Assembly: GCF_017573505.1 (NCBI RefSeq) | Contig: NZ_JAGEOJ010000018.1 | Span: 62,001 to 126,000 of the forward strand | DNA length: 64,000 bases | Direction of reading: 5' to 3' | DNA from: Actinomadura barringtoniae | GTDB lineage: Bacteria; Actinomycetota; Actinomycetes; Streptosporangiales; Streptosporangiaceae | Part shown: one piece after another, positions 8,699 to 18,841 of the stretch | Numbering within the stretch: the stretch's first letter is position 1 | Layout: each line of letters opens with the position of its first letter | Program-made: the position numbers and the translations under genes | The notes under the pieces: generated by a model | The model's input: only the letters and a program-made list of their open reading frames with translations | What the model was told of the DNA's origin: nothing | The model's database searches: none

Positions 8699-9840
8699 CA
8701 GTCGTCGAACGACGCCAGGACCGCCGGCCAGGTGCACGCCGCCGGCTCGGTGGTCCTGTTGTGCGACGCGATCCGGCGCCGTAGCCGGTGGTCGCGCGCC
8801 AGGCGCAGCAGCGCGGCGGACATCTCGGGGAAGGTGTGGCCGAGGAGCCCCTCCGAGCCCGACTCCACGAAGTCCGCGACGCCGCTGCCCGCCTGGGCGA
8901 CCACCGGCAGGCCCGCCAGCCGCGCCTCCAGCGCCGCCAGCCCGAACGACTCGCGCGACGCCGGGGCCAGGAACAGGTCGGCGCCCGCGAGCACCTTCCG
9001 TACGCCGGAACGGTCGAGCCGCCCGGTGAGGCGCACCCAGCCGGTCATCCGATGGCGGCGCAGGTAGCGCTCCATCCGGGCGCGGGCCGGGCCCTCGCCG
9101 ACGATCGTCGCGCGGATCGGCGCGTGCGCCTCGGCCTCGCGCAGCAGCCGCAGCAGGTTCATCGGCTCCTTGCGCGGCGCGAGCCGCCCGACCGCGACCA
9201 CGTGCACGGGCTCGCGTTCGTGCCGGTGCGCGCGCAGCCGGACCGGGGCGTGCGCCCGCGCCGCCTGCGCGAAGTCGTGCCACTGCGAGGTGTCGATGCC
9301 GTTCGCCACCACGCGGACCGGCAGCCGCCCGTCCACGACGCGGCGGATCGGCGTCGCCGCCGCCTCGCTCACCGCCGTGACCACCAGGCCGCCCGGCCGC
9401 CGCGTCCACCCCGCGAACAGGCCCCGGTGAACGGCCTGGCTGACCGGTCCCCACAGGCTGTGGACAGTGAGGACGATCGGCAGCCCCGAACGCTGCGCCC
9501 TGTGGACGGCCCGCCACGCGAACGGGGAGACCGCGCCCGCGTGGATGTGGACGACGTCGGGCTTGCGGCCGCCGAGGATCGGCGCGATCGACCGGCCGAT
9601 CGGCAGCTCCCAGGGCATCGGGGTGACCAGCCGGTCCACCGGCAGCGGCTCGCCCGCGAACCCCTCTGCGAGCCCCTCCCCGAGGCCGTCCGGGGGGCGG
9701 GCGGCGTCATGGCACGGGGTGGCGGTGGCGATCGCGACGTCGTGCCCGGCGTCGCGCTGGGCGCGGGCGAGCTCGTCGACCTGGACCTCGATGCCGCCCA
9801 GCCGGGGCAGGAAGCAGTCGCTCACGTGCAGAATCCTCAC
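8656..9840 (-). CDS. GT4-family glycosyltransferase
   Basis: A GT-B fold transferase of 394 residues from the GTG at 9840 (VRILHVSDCFLPRLGGIE), which is the usual family start. An ATG at 9888 would add 16 residues. N-terminal acceptor half (GGIEVQVDELARAQRDAGHDV) is followed by a nucleotide-sugar half with VGRLAPRKEPMNLL and the E-x7-E-like ASRESFGLAALEARLAGLPVVA segment. It would transfer a sugar from an NDP-sugar donor at the cytoplasmic side. It is divergent from a PIG-L deacetylase and a YbhN-like membrane protein, a set that could build one glycoconjugate. It is not a clear MshA. Confidence 0.85.
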   Translation of the reverse strand: MRILHVSDCFLPRLGGIEVQVDELARAQRDAGHDVAIATATPCHDAARPPDGLGEGLAEGFAGEPLPVDRLVTPMPWELPIGRSIAPILGGRKPDVVHIHAGAVSPFAWRAVHRAQRSGLPIVLTVHSLWGPVSQAVHRGLFAGWTRRPGGLVVTAVSEAAATPIRRVVDGRLPVRVVANGIDTSQWHDFAQAARAHAPVRLRAHRHEREPVHVVAVGRLAPRKEPMNLLRLLREAEAHAPIRATIVGEGPARARMERYLRRHRMTGWVRLTGRLDRSGVRKVLAGADLFLAPASRESFGLAALEARLAGLPVVAQAGSGVADFVESGSEGLLGHTFPEMSAALLRLARDHRLRRRIASHNRTTEPAACTWPAVLASFDDCYDLAAAKTPLAHL

Positions 9841-9953
9841 CCCACCGAAGTGTCGAGAGCCGAGGGCCCCCGGGGCCGCCCACGCCATTCCGATGGCACA
9901 GGTTTGACGCAACCCAGGACGGAACTTCACGTTGATCCGGGAATCCTGATCCC

Positions 9954-10817
9954 GTGCGACGGACCTGTGTGTTCTTTCACGCCCATCCCGACGATGAGGC
10001 GCTCCTGACGGCGGGCACGATGGCACGCCTCGCCGACGAGGGCCATCGCGTCGTCCTCGTCGTCGCGACGGCCGGGGAGCGGGGGCTGACCGGGGAGGAC
10101 GGCGCAGGCGGCGCCGATGACGACCGCCCGCTCGGTGAGATCCGTACGGCCGAACTGCACGCCTCGGCGCGCGCCCTCGGGTGCGCGCGTGTGGTGCTGC
10201 TCGGCTATGAGGACTCCGGGCTGGACGGCGACGCGCCGGGCGGCTTCGCCCGCGCGCACGTCGACTACGCGGCCCTGGAGCTGGCGCAGCTGCTCCAGCA
10301 GGAGGAGGCCGACGTCCTCACCGTCTACGACCCGGCCGGGGGCTACGGGCATCCCGACCACGTTCAGGTGCACCGGGTCGGGGTGGAGGCCGCGCGCATC
10401 GCGGGCACGCCCGTCGTCCTGGAGGCGACCGTGGACCGCGACCGGCTGCTGCGGGTGCTGAGGCGCGTCGCGCGCGTGCCGTTCGCCGGCCGGGCGCTGG
10501 ACGTGTCCTCCTTCGAACGGGCCTACGCGCCCGCCGAGGAGATCACCCACCGGGTCGACGTCCAGGCGTACACCGGAGCCAAGCGGGCCGCGATGGCCGC
10601 GCACGTCACCCAGACCACCGGCGGCGACTCGATCCGGACGCTGGCCGCGCTGCTGCGCCTGCCGCGCCCGCTGTTCCGCCGCGCGCTCGGCACCGAGTAC
10701 TACGTGCGACGCGACCTGGCGCCCGGCACCGCCCTCGACCATCCGCTGGACGCCTGGCCGAAGAAGCGGCCGCCGATCGAGCGAGTCCGGGCGGCCGAGG
10801 AAGTGGCCGAGGTTTGA
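9954..10817 (+). CDS. PIG-L/LmbE-family N-acetylglucosaminyl deacetylase
   Basis: A 287-residue zinc hydrolase starting at GTG 9954. The metal and catalytic motif AHPDDE lies at residues 10-15 and the second histidine motif GHPDHVQVH near 132. Family members (MshB, Mca, PIG-L) remove an acyl group from a GlcNAc-type amine. The C-terminal third differs from MshB and Mca, so I would not call it mycothiol biosynthesis. Its stop overlaps the TTG start of the next membrane protein, and a glycosyltransferase lies divergently upstream, which suggests work on a cell-surface glycolipid or a natural-product sugar. Confidence 0.82.
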   Translation: MRRTCVFFHAHPDDEALLTAGTMARLADEGHRVVLVVATAGERGLTGEDGAGGADDDRPLGEIRTAELHASARALGCARVVLLGYEDSGLDGDAPGGFARAHVDYAALELAQLLQQEEADVLTVYDPAGGYGHPDHVQVHRVGVEAARIAGTPVVLEATVDRDRLLRVLRRVARVPFAGRALDVSSFERAYAPAEEITHRVDVQAYTGAKRAAMAAHVTQTTGGDSIRTLAALLRLPRPLFRRALGTEYYVRRDLAPGTALDHPLDAWPKKRPPIERVRAAEEVAEV

Positions 10818-11857
10818 CCAGACCCGTCAGGATCACGCTCTCGGTCGTCTCGCTGCTGGCCGCCGCGGCCCTCCTGGTCGCGCTGCCGTACGTGGTCGGG
10901 GTGAACTGGGAGGAGATCTTCCGCGAGTTCGGCAAGCTCAGCGCGGTCGAGATCGTCGCGCTCACGCTGCTGTGGCTGGCCGGGCTGTGGGCCTACACCT
11001 ACGTGATGACCGCGTCGCTGCCCGGGCTGACCAATGCGCACGCGTTCATGCTGAACGCGGTGGGCAGCGCGGTGAGCAACCTGCTGCCGTTCGGCGGCGC
11101 GGCGGGCGTCGCCGTCACGTTCGCGATGGCGCGCGGCTGGGGCCACCGCAATGCGCCGATCACCGTGTCCACACTGGTCACGGGCGTGTGGAACGTCCTG
11201 TCGCGGCTGCTGCTCCCGGCCGTCGGCATCGTCGCGCTGCTCATCGCGGGCGAGCTGCCCGACCGGCGGATGGCCGCGATGGCGGGGTTCGCGGCGGCTG
11301 CGCTGCTGGGGATCGTCGTGCTGCTCGCGCTCGCCCTGCGTTCGGAATCGGCCGCGCGCACCGTGGACCGCTGGCTGCACCGGCTCGCGCTGCGCCTGCC
11401 CGGCCGTGCCCGCGCGGTCCTGCTGCGCGCCGACGGGGCCATGCTCGACGTGCGCAACAAGACGATCGGCGTGCTGCGCACCGGCTGGATGGGCCTCACC
11501 TTCGGGATGATCGCCTACCTGCTTCTCCAGGCGCTGCTGCTGGAGGGCTGCCTGCTCGTGGTGGGCGCGGACGTTCAGGTCGCCGAGGTCGTCGCGGTGT
11601 TCGCCATCAACCGGATGCTCACCACCGCCGTCGTCACCCCGAGCGGCGCCGGCATCAGCGAGACCGGAACGGCCGCGCTGCTCGTGCACTTCGGTGTGGC
11701 GGCGGCGCCCGCCGCGGCCGCGACGATCCTCTACTCCTTCTACACGTACGCGATCGAGATGCCGACGGGCGGCCTCGCCTGGGCGGCGTGGACGCTGCGG
11801 CGCAAGCGGACGCGGACGGCGCCGCCCGCCCCCGACCGGCACTTGGTCAAGAAATGA
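10814..11857 (+). CDS. YbhN/UPF0104 membrane protein (lysylphosphatidylglycerol synthase TM region)
   Basis: About 347 residues with seven or eight predicted hydrophobic helices. The family features are the LLPFGGAAGVAVTFAMARGWG stretch and the late segment TPSGAGISETGTAALLVHFGV. The TTG start at 10814 overlaps the deacetylase stop (TTGA), indicating translational coupling. Relatives are the membrane half of MprF and AglD-like proteins, thought to flip or present lipids. With the adjacent deacetylase and glycosyltransferase it may handle a lipid-linked sugar (inference). Confidence 0.8.
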   Translation: MTRPVRITLSVVSLLAAAALLVALPYVVGVNWEEIFREFGKLSAVEIVALTLLWLAGLWAYTYVMTASLPGLTNAHAFMLNAVGSAVSNLLPFGGAAGVAVTFAMARGWGHRNAPITVSTLVTGVWNVLSRLLLPAVGIVALLIAGELPDRRMAAMAGFAAAALLGIVVLLALALRSESAARTVDRWLHRLALRLPGRARAVLLRADGAMLDVRNKTIGVLRTGWMGLTFGMIAYLLLQALLLEGCLLVVGADVQVAEVVAVFAINRMLTTAVVTPSGAGISETGTAALLVHFGVAAAPAAAATILYSFYTYAIEMPTGGLAWAAWTLRRKRTRTAPPAPDRHLVKK

Positions 11858-11907
11858 TTCCGTCGAACCGGGCGTGCCTTGGGGCGGATCGTGCGCATAA
11901 CAGCCCC

Positions 11908-13338
11908 ATGGGGGGAGAACGGTTGATACCGCTGGCGGAGCGGTATCGGCTGCTCTCGGTGGTGGGGTCTGGTGGCATGGGCACCGTCTGGCGTGCCTAC
12001 GACGAGATGCTTGACCGGGATGTGGCCGTCAAGGAAGTACGCCTGCCCGAGGGAATGACCGTCGGCGAACGCCGGCTGATGTGCCGCCGGCTGATCGACG
12101 AGGCGCGCGCCACCGCGGCGCTGCGGCATCCGGGCGTGGTCGCCCTGCACGACGTCATCGTCGAGGACGGCCGGCCGTGGATCGTGATGGAGTTCCTGGA
12201 GGCCCGGTCGCTCGGCCAGGTCGTCGCCGAGGACGGCCCCGTCGCGCCGGAGCGCGCCGCCGAGATCGGTGCCGCCGTGCTGTCGGTGCTGCGCGTCGCG
12301 CACACCGCCGGGATCCTGCACCGCGACGTGAAGCCGAGCAACGTGCTGCTCTGCGACGACGGCCGGATCGTGCTCACCGACTTCGGGCTGGCCGTGCACA
12401 TGGACCCGGGCGGGCACGAGATCGCCGACACGCTGATCGCGGGCATCGAGGGGTCGCCCGCCTACCTGCCGCCCGAACGGGTGCGCGGCGAGGCCAGCGT
12501 GCAGGCGTCCGACCTGTGGTCGCTCGGCGCGACGCTGTACGCGGCGGTCGAGGGGCGCTCGCCTTTCCTGCGCCGCCACGCGCTCGCCTCGATGGTGGCG
12601 GTGCTGCTGGGGGAGTACGCGCCGCCCGCGAAGGCGGGGCCGCTGCGGCCGGTCATCGACGCGCTGCTGCGCGAGGACCCGGAGGAACGGCCGTCGATCG
12701 CCGAGACGGCGCGCATGCTGCGCGAGGCGCGGCAGCCGGCTCTCGCGCCCGTGGACACGGGCCGCCGCATGTCGTGGAAGATGCCGCGCGCGCTGACCCG
12801 GCCGAGGCTCGGAACCGTGCTGAGCGTGGCGTCGCTGGCCGTCGCGGTCGCCGTCGTCGGCGCCTGGGGCGCGCGGTGGAACTCCATCGGCAAGAGCGAG
12901 GCCAAGGCGCTGCTGCCCGCGCCCGCCGGCGTTCAGAAGACCAGCATGTTCCACGAGGACGACGGCTACACCGTCGAGGTGCCCGCGGGCTGGCAACGGC
13001 AGCGGGTGGCCAACGGCGTCGAGTGGACCGACGCGACGCACGACCAGGGACTGAGGATCACCCGCTCGGAGGGCGACCCGCTCACCGGGCTGCGCGCCGC
13101 CGAGCACGAGGTGGCCGCGGACAACGCCTTCCCGGGATACCGCAAGCTGCGGCTGGAGGCGGCGCCGGAGATCGCCAAGGACGGCGCGGAGTGGGAGTTC
13201 ACCTGGAAGGCCGAGCACGGCCTGCGCAGCCGCGCTGCCGGCTACGAGTTCTACTTCTTCGCCCCCGAATCGCGCTGGACACCGGGGCAGCGGCTCTACG
13301 ACAAGATTCTGGAGAGCTTCCGCCCCGAGGGGAACTGA
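11908..13338 (+). CDS. Receptor-like Ser/Thr protein kinase (PknB-type catalytic domain)
   Basis: A 476-residue Hanks-type kinase. It has the glycine loop GSGGMG (20-25), Lys42 in VAVKEV, the catalytic loop HRDVKPSNVLL near 137, DFG near 157 and a GSPAYLPPER activation segment. One transmembrane helix (LSVASLAVAVAVVGAWG) near residue 300 is followed by a roughly 150-residue extracytoplasmic domain with several Trp and no PASTA repeats, so the ligand is probably a small protein or metabolite rather than muropeptide. The ATG at 11908 is the longest choice; a TTG at 11923 after GGGGGAG has better ribosome-binding spacing and would remove five residues. Confidence 0.88.
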   Translation: MGGERLIPLAERYRLLSVVGSGGMGTVWRAYDEMLDRDVAVKEVRLPEGMTVGERRLMCRRLIDEARATAALRHPGVVALHDVIVEDGRPWIVMEFLEARSLGQVVAEDGPVAPERAAEIGAAVLSVLRVAHTAGILHRDVKPSNVLLCDDGRIVLTDFGLAVHMDPGGHEIADTLIAGIEGSPAYLPPERVRGEASVQASDLWSLGATLYAAVEGRSPFLRRHALASMVAVLLGEYAPPAKAGPLRPVIDALLREDPEERPSIAETARMLREARQPALAPVDTGRRMSWKMPRALTRPRLGTVLSVASLAVAVAVVGAWGARWNSIGKSEAKALLPAPAGVQKTSMFHEDDGYTVEVPAGWQRQRVANGVEWTDATHDQGLRITRSEGDPLTGLRAAEHEVAADNAFPGYRKLRLEAAPEIAKDGAEWEFTWKAEHGLRSRAAGYEFYFFAPESRWTPGQRLYDKILESFRPEGN

Positions 13339-13356
13339 GCTGTCGCCGATCGCCCG

Positions 13357-14571
<1,215 letters not shown>

Positions 14572-14812
14572 ATGAGTCCCTTCTGGGGGTACGCGGAAAA
14601 CGCGCACGGCCCGATGCGTGAAGATGCACTGCTCCCCGGGACGAAACGATGGGGAACCTGTCTCTCCGGGCGCTCAGATGGCCCGGGCGGGGAAGAAACG
14701 CCGACGTACCTTCGCTAAGCGGACAACGTAGGCGTTAGCTAGACACTACAGCACCCCGGGCCCGGATTGCATTCCCGGATTCCGGCGTTTCTTCGGGATC
14801 AGTTGTTGTGGA

Positions 14813-15721
14813 TCAGTCTTCGGGGGCGGGCTGGACCGAGACCACGCGGAACTTCCCGCGGTCGACGACGGTGTCCTGGAGGCAGCCCTTCAGCCTGCGC
14901 AGCGCGTGCTCGCCGAGCGCCGGCTGCACGACGAGGGCGAACCGGGCGCCGCCGAGAGGGGCCAGCGCCCCCTGCTCGATGTAGGGGCGCGTGGAGCCCT
15001 TGCAGTACTCCCACAGGCGGTTGGCCAGCGGCTGGACGGTCGCCGCCCCGGTGTCGCCGCGCGTGCCGGCCTCGATGATCACCGTGCTGGCCGGGGCCGC
15101 GACCGGGCCGTCCGGCCGGTCCTGGGTCCGTTCGGCCAGCTCGCCGATCACCATCACGACGAGCACGGCCGCCGCGGCCAGCCACACGGTCAGCTTGATC
15201 CACCGCTTGCGGCCGGGGCCGGGAACGGCCAGATCTCCCGCCCCCGCCAGCACGCCGCCCGCCGGAAGCCGCAGCGACGCCGGCACCGCGGACGCGCTCG
15301 AACGGCCGAACCGGCTCGCCACCCGTTCGACCAGCGCGGCAAGCCCGGTCACCACGATCCCGGCGCCGAGCAGCACCGGGATGAAGACGCCGTAGGACTC
15401 CGAGTCCTCTTCCAGCCATCGGAACCTGGGCGTGGGCGCGTCGTCTCCCGTCCCGTACGGGCGCGAGGCGGGCGCCGGAACGCCGGCCAGCCTCGGCCGC
15501 TCGGGCGCGGGGTCGGTCCGTTCCAGCAGCTCGGTGAGCCGCCGGTCCAGTCTGGCGAGCCGGTGCGCTCCCGCGACGGCCAGCAGAACGATCAGGCTGA
15601 CCAGCAGCAGCTCACCCGACATCAGCGCCCGCTGCCACTCCCAGCGGGCCAGGTAGACCACCAGGTAGGCCCCGGTGGCCACCACCATCGCGCCCAGTCC
15701 GAGGTAGACCAGGCGCCTCAT
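14813..15721 (-). CDS. Membrane protein of unknown function
   Basis: A 302-residue protein with two N-terminal hydrophobic helices (VYLGLGAMVVATGAYLVVYL and ELLLVSLIVLLAVAGAH), one near residue 115 and one near 180 (LTVWLAAAAVLVVMVIG). A C-terminal domain of about 110 residues follows, containing two Cys (EYCKGS, KGCLQD) that could pair outside the cell. Not recognised. It starts 19 bases after the PEP-synthase-like gene stop with GGGGAG upstream, so the two are probably one operon. Confidence 0.7.
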   Translation of the reverse strand: MRRLVYLGLGAMVVATGAYLVVYLARWEWQRALMSGELLLVSLIVLLAVAGAHRLARLDRRLTELLERTDPAPERPRLAGVPAPASRPYGTGDDAPTPRFRWLEEDSESYGVFIPVLLGAGIVVTGLAALVERVASRFGRSSASAVPASLRLPAGGVLAGAGDLAVPGPGRKRWIKLTVWLAAAAVLVVMVIGELAERTQDRPDGPVAAPASTVIIEAGTRGDTGAATVQPLANRLWEYCKGSTRPYIEQGALAPLGGARFALVVQPALGEHALRRLKGCLQDTVVDRGKFRVVSVQPAPED

Positions 15722-15740
15722 GCCGTGCTCCCCGCTCGCC

Positions 15741-17837
15741 TCATGCGACGGACTCTTCCTCGTCCTGGCGGGTGCTCAGCGGCTCGACGCGGCCGGTGTC
15801 GCCGTCGACGAGGAGTTCGGTGCCGGGGGCGAAGCGCTGCAGCGCGCCGCGCAGGCCGACGACGGTGGGTACGCCCAGCTCGCGGGCCAGGATCGCCAGG
15901 TGGGAGAGCGGGCTGCCGGTCTCGGCCACGACCCCGGCCAGCGTGGGCAGGTGCGCGGCGAGCGAGGGCCGGAGGGTGTCCACGACGAGCACCGAGCCCG
16001 GCGGGGGAGACTCCGGGCCGGTGTGCACCGGCCCGGAGCCCCGGCCGCCACCGGCGGGGCGCGCGCCGTCCCCGCCGGGTGCGGCCTCCGCCACGATCCG
16101 GTCTCCGGCCAGCCGGAAGACTGCCGGGAGCGGGGCGGTACGTGGCGGGACGGGACGGCTCTCAAGGGAGATGGGGAGGTCTCCTCCATCGAGGACCGTC
16201 TCGAGTTCTTCGAAGCGCAGTGCCCTGACCTGGTCGGGCGCGGACAGCGGGCCGGTGGCCGTGAGGCGCATGCCGGTCTGCCAGGCGAGGCGGGCGCCGA
16301 GTTCCTGCACCCAGCGGATCCGCAGCCGCAGCATCTCGCGGGGCGGCAGGTCGGCGGCCGGTCGCGAGCCCCGGCCCTGCTCGGTCGTGGCGGCCGCCGT
16401 GGCGGGCAGACGCGGGTCGGGCCCGATCGCGGGCGGGGTGAGGGTGAGCACGGACGGGTCGGCGGCGAGGATCTGCGGGTCGTTCTGGCCCCGTGTGCGG
16501 CCCCGATGGAGTGCGGCCAGCCCCTGTGCGGCCGCGGTCGCCATCTCGGCGTCCGAGGTGAGCAGCGATCCGGCGAGCGCCTCCTGGCCGTGCAGCGCGG
16601 CGAGGGCGGCGCGGGCCCAGCGCAGCGCCGCGAGCAGCTCGGCGTCGGTCAGCTCGCCCGGCGGCGGAACGGCCGCGAGATCGGCGTCGACGTCGGCGGC
16701 GGTCTGCGCGGCGAGGTCGGGCAGGTCGGCGCGGAGCCGCCCGATCCGCCAGGCGACCGACAGGCGGCGGAACGCGGGCACCGGGTTGAGCAGGCGCAGG
16801 TAGCGGGCGCCGCGCCCTTCCGGGGCCGCGCCCAGGCGGCGCAGGTCGGCGGCGGCGCGCCCGCCGACGGCCTGCACGGTCGGGCTCTTGCGGAGGCTGC
16901 GGCGGGACGCCGCTCCGGCGGTCGCGAGCGCCTCGCCGAGACCGTGGTTCAGCGGTACGAGCCAGAGGTCCTCTTCGAGCGGGGACAGCGGATCGGGGAG
17001 GGTCTCGGCGACCGGTCCGGGGCCGAGCACGGCCGCGCGGCGCGGCGGCATCGGGGCGAGCGCGGTCACCGGGCGGCTCTGCAACATCCACAGGCGGCCG
17101 TCGTGGTCGAACGCGAACTCCACATCCTGTGGACCGCCGAACACGTCCGCCGCCTTGGCCGCCAGCCGCGCGAGCGCGCGGAGCTGGAGGTTGGTCAGCG
17201 GGCCGTTCGCCTGATCGTCGCCGGTGGCGGCGTCGTCACGTTCCACGGCGTCGTCACGTTCCACACCGATGACGCGGCCGCGCCGGGTCAGCGCGTAGCG
17301 GGTGCCGTTCATCTCGCCGCCGACCAGCGCCTGCGGCCCGCCGGGAACGGCGGAGACGATCACCCGGTCGGTACGGCCGTCCACAGGGTCGACGCCGAAC
17401 ATCACGCCGCCCGCGGCCGCGTCGAGCTGCGGCTGGACGAGCACGGCCATCGTGCCGGGCCCGGTCGCGGAGGCGGCGACCTCGTCCACGGCCTCGAGGA
17501 AACGTTCCCAGCCGCGTACGTCGAGCACCGACACGAACCGTCCGGCCATCGACGACGCGGCGCCGTCCTCCTGCGTGGAGGAGGAACGGACGACGAGCGT
17601 GCGGCGGCCGTTCTTGCTGAGTTTCGACCAGGCCTCGCGCAGTTCGCCGGTGTTCACATAACGGGAGGACCGTTCGGCGTCCGCGCATTGCACGGGAATG
17701 ACGAATCCGGGCAGCACCGGAAGGTCGTGCACGGCCGCACGGGCAAGGTTCGCCGCCTTGGCGCCCGTCCTGTCGGCGAGGGACGCCATGGGGTCGTCGA
17801 GTTGAATGGTCCAGAAGACGCGTGTGCTTGGTGGCAC
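15741..17837 (-). CDS. PEP-synthase/PPDK-like phosphotransferase (rifampin phosphotransferase architecture)
   Basis: A 698-residue protein from GTG 17837 with GGAG upstream. An N-terminal ATP-grasp domain is shown by RSSSTQEDGAASSMAG near 86-101, the GGVMFGVDP loop, and VEFAFDHDGRLWMLQSRPV closing the site. The middle is variable and Ala/Arg-rich. The C-terminal swivelling domain carries the phosphohistidine in TGSPLSHLAILARELGVPTV. It lacks the PEP/pyruvate barrel, as do rifampin phosphotransferases and related antibiotic- or metabolite-modifying enzymes. It would transfer the ATP beta-phosphate through the histidine to an acceptor I cannot name. An Arg-Asp duplicated stretch (VERDDAVERDDA) is odd. 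Confidence 0.8.
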   Translation of the reverse strand: MPPSTRVFWTIQLDDPMASLADRTGAKAANLARAAVHDLPVLPGFVIPVQCADAERSSRYVNTGELREAWSKLSKNGRRTLVVRSSSTQEDGAASSMAGRFVSVLDVRGWERFLEAVDEVAASATGPGTMAVLVQPQLDAAAGGVMFGVDPVDGRTDRVIVSAVPGGPQALVGGEMNGTRYALTRRGRVIGVERDDAVERDDAATGDDQANGPLTNLQLRALARLAAKAADVFGGPQDVEFAFDHDGRLWMLQSRPVTALAPMPPRRAAVLGPGPVAETLPDPLSPLEEDLWLVPLNHGLGEALATAGAASRRSLRKSPTVQAVGGRAAADLRRLGAAPEGRGARYLRLLNPVPAFRRLSVAWRIGRLRADLPDLAAQTAADVDADLAAVPPPGELTDAELLAALRWARAALAALHGQEALAGSLLTSDAEMATAAAQGLAALHRGRTRGQNDPQILAADPSVLTLTPPAIGPDPRLPATAAATTEQGRGSRPAADLPPREMLRLRIRWVQELGARLAWQTGMRLTATGPLSAPDQVRALRFEELETVLDGGDLPISLESRPVPPRTAPLPAVFRLAGDRIVAEAAPGGDGARPAGGGRGSGPVHTGPESPPPGSVLVVDTLRPSLAAHLPTLAGVVAETGSPLSHLAILARELGVPTVVGLRGALQRFAPGTELLVDGDTGRVEPLSTRQDEEESVA

Positions 17838-17908
17838 TGCGAACTCCGTTCCTCGGGGCCGCCCGTCTCTTTACAATCCGCCGAATGCCCGGTGAATTCC
17901 TCCCTCGT

Positions 17909-17934
17909 AAGGGGTGTCTTGCGTCTCACCCCTT
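17909..17934. other. Hairpin in the divergent intergenic region
   Basis: Perfect 8-bp arms AAGGGGTG (17909-17916) and CACCCCTT (17927-17934) with a 10-base loop. It sits between the divergent PEP-synthase-like and enoyl-CoA hydratase genes, where it could be an operator or a leader structure. No T-run follows. Confidence 0.4.
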
Positions 17935-18046
17935 TGGGCAGTGCGTGCCGCGCCGCCTCGTTCGCAGGGCGGAGGCGACCCCTGAGAGAAGGCCGAGCCG
18001 GCCGGGTTCGTACGATGGCCACGCGTCGTGGATCGAGGGGGAGACG

Positions 18047-18841
18047 ATGGCCGCCGAGCAAGGCCTGCGCAGCGAGGTCGCGGAGGGCGTCGGGACGATC
18101 ACGATCGACCGGCCCGGCAAGCGCAACGCGATGAGCGCGGCGATGTGGCGGGAGCTGCCCGAGCTCCTGGAGGGCCTCGCGGCCGATCCGTCGGTACGGG
18201 TCGTCGTGCTCACCGGCGCGGGCGGCAACTTCTGCGCGGGCGCGGACATCTCCGAGCTCGCCGACATCAATCCGCACGGCGACGACGACAACCTGTCGAC
18301 CTTGGCCGAAGAGGCGTTGGCGGGCTTTCCCAAGCCGACCATCGCGGCCATCGAGGGGTTCTGCGTCGGCGGCGGATGCCAGCTGGCCGCCGCGTGCGAC
18401 CTGAGGTTCGCAGCCGAGGGCGCGCGGTTCGGCATCACCCCCGCCAAGCTCGGCATCGTCTACCCGGCCTCGGCGACCTCGCGGATCGTACGGCTCGTCG
18501 GGCCCGCCGCCGCCAAGTACCTGCTCTTCTCCGCCGACCTGATCGGCGCGGACCACGCGCTGCGGATCGGGTTCGTCGACGAGGTGACCGCGCCTGGAAC
18601 GTTGCGGGAACGGGTCGCTGAGTTCGCCGCGATGATGGCGTCCCGTTCACTGCTCACGCAGCAGGCGAGCAAGGAGATGGTGGACGCCGTCGCGGCCGGT
18701 GAGTCCGTCGAGGCGCGGGCCGAGATCTGGGTGGCGGAGGCCGTGGCCGGCGGCGACGTCACCGAGGGCATCACGGCCTTCCTGGAGCGCCGCACGCCGA
18801 AGTTCACCTGGACGGGTCCGGGCGGCCGGTCCGCCCGCTAA
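18047..18841 (+). CDS. Enoyl-CoA hydratase/isomerase family protein
   Basis: From ATG 18047 after GAGGGGGAGACG this gives 264 residues of crotonase fold: GTITIDRPGKRNAM at the N-terminus, the oxyanion-hole segments NFCAGADISELA and GFCVGGGCQLAAACDLRFA, and the GITPAKLGIVYP active-site loop. It should hydrate or isomerise an enoyl-CoA. The second catalytic Glu of true hydratases is not obvious in the GITPAKLG loop (Thr-Pro-Ala instead), so the exact reaction is open. It stands alone, convergent with the next gene by 4 bp. Confidence 0.85.
   Translation: MAAEQGLRSEVAEGVGTITIDRPGKRNAMSAAMWRELPELLEGLAADPSVRVVVLTGAGGNFCAGADISELADINPHGDDDNLSTLAEEALAGFPKPTIAAIEGFCVGGGCQLAAACDLRFAAEGARFGITPAKLGIVYPASATSRIVRLVGPAAAKYLLFSADLIGADHALRIGFVDEVTAPGTLRERVAEFAAMMASRSLLTQQASKEMVDAVAAGESVEARAEIWVAEAVAGGDVTEGITAFLERRTPKFTWTGPGGRSAR

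Noticed and set aside
9954..10817. mshB (mycothiol biosynthesis deacetylase)
   Set aside because: Only the zinc motifs agree; the C-terminal half does not resemble MshB, and the context is a glycosyltransferase and a YbhN-type protein.
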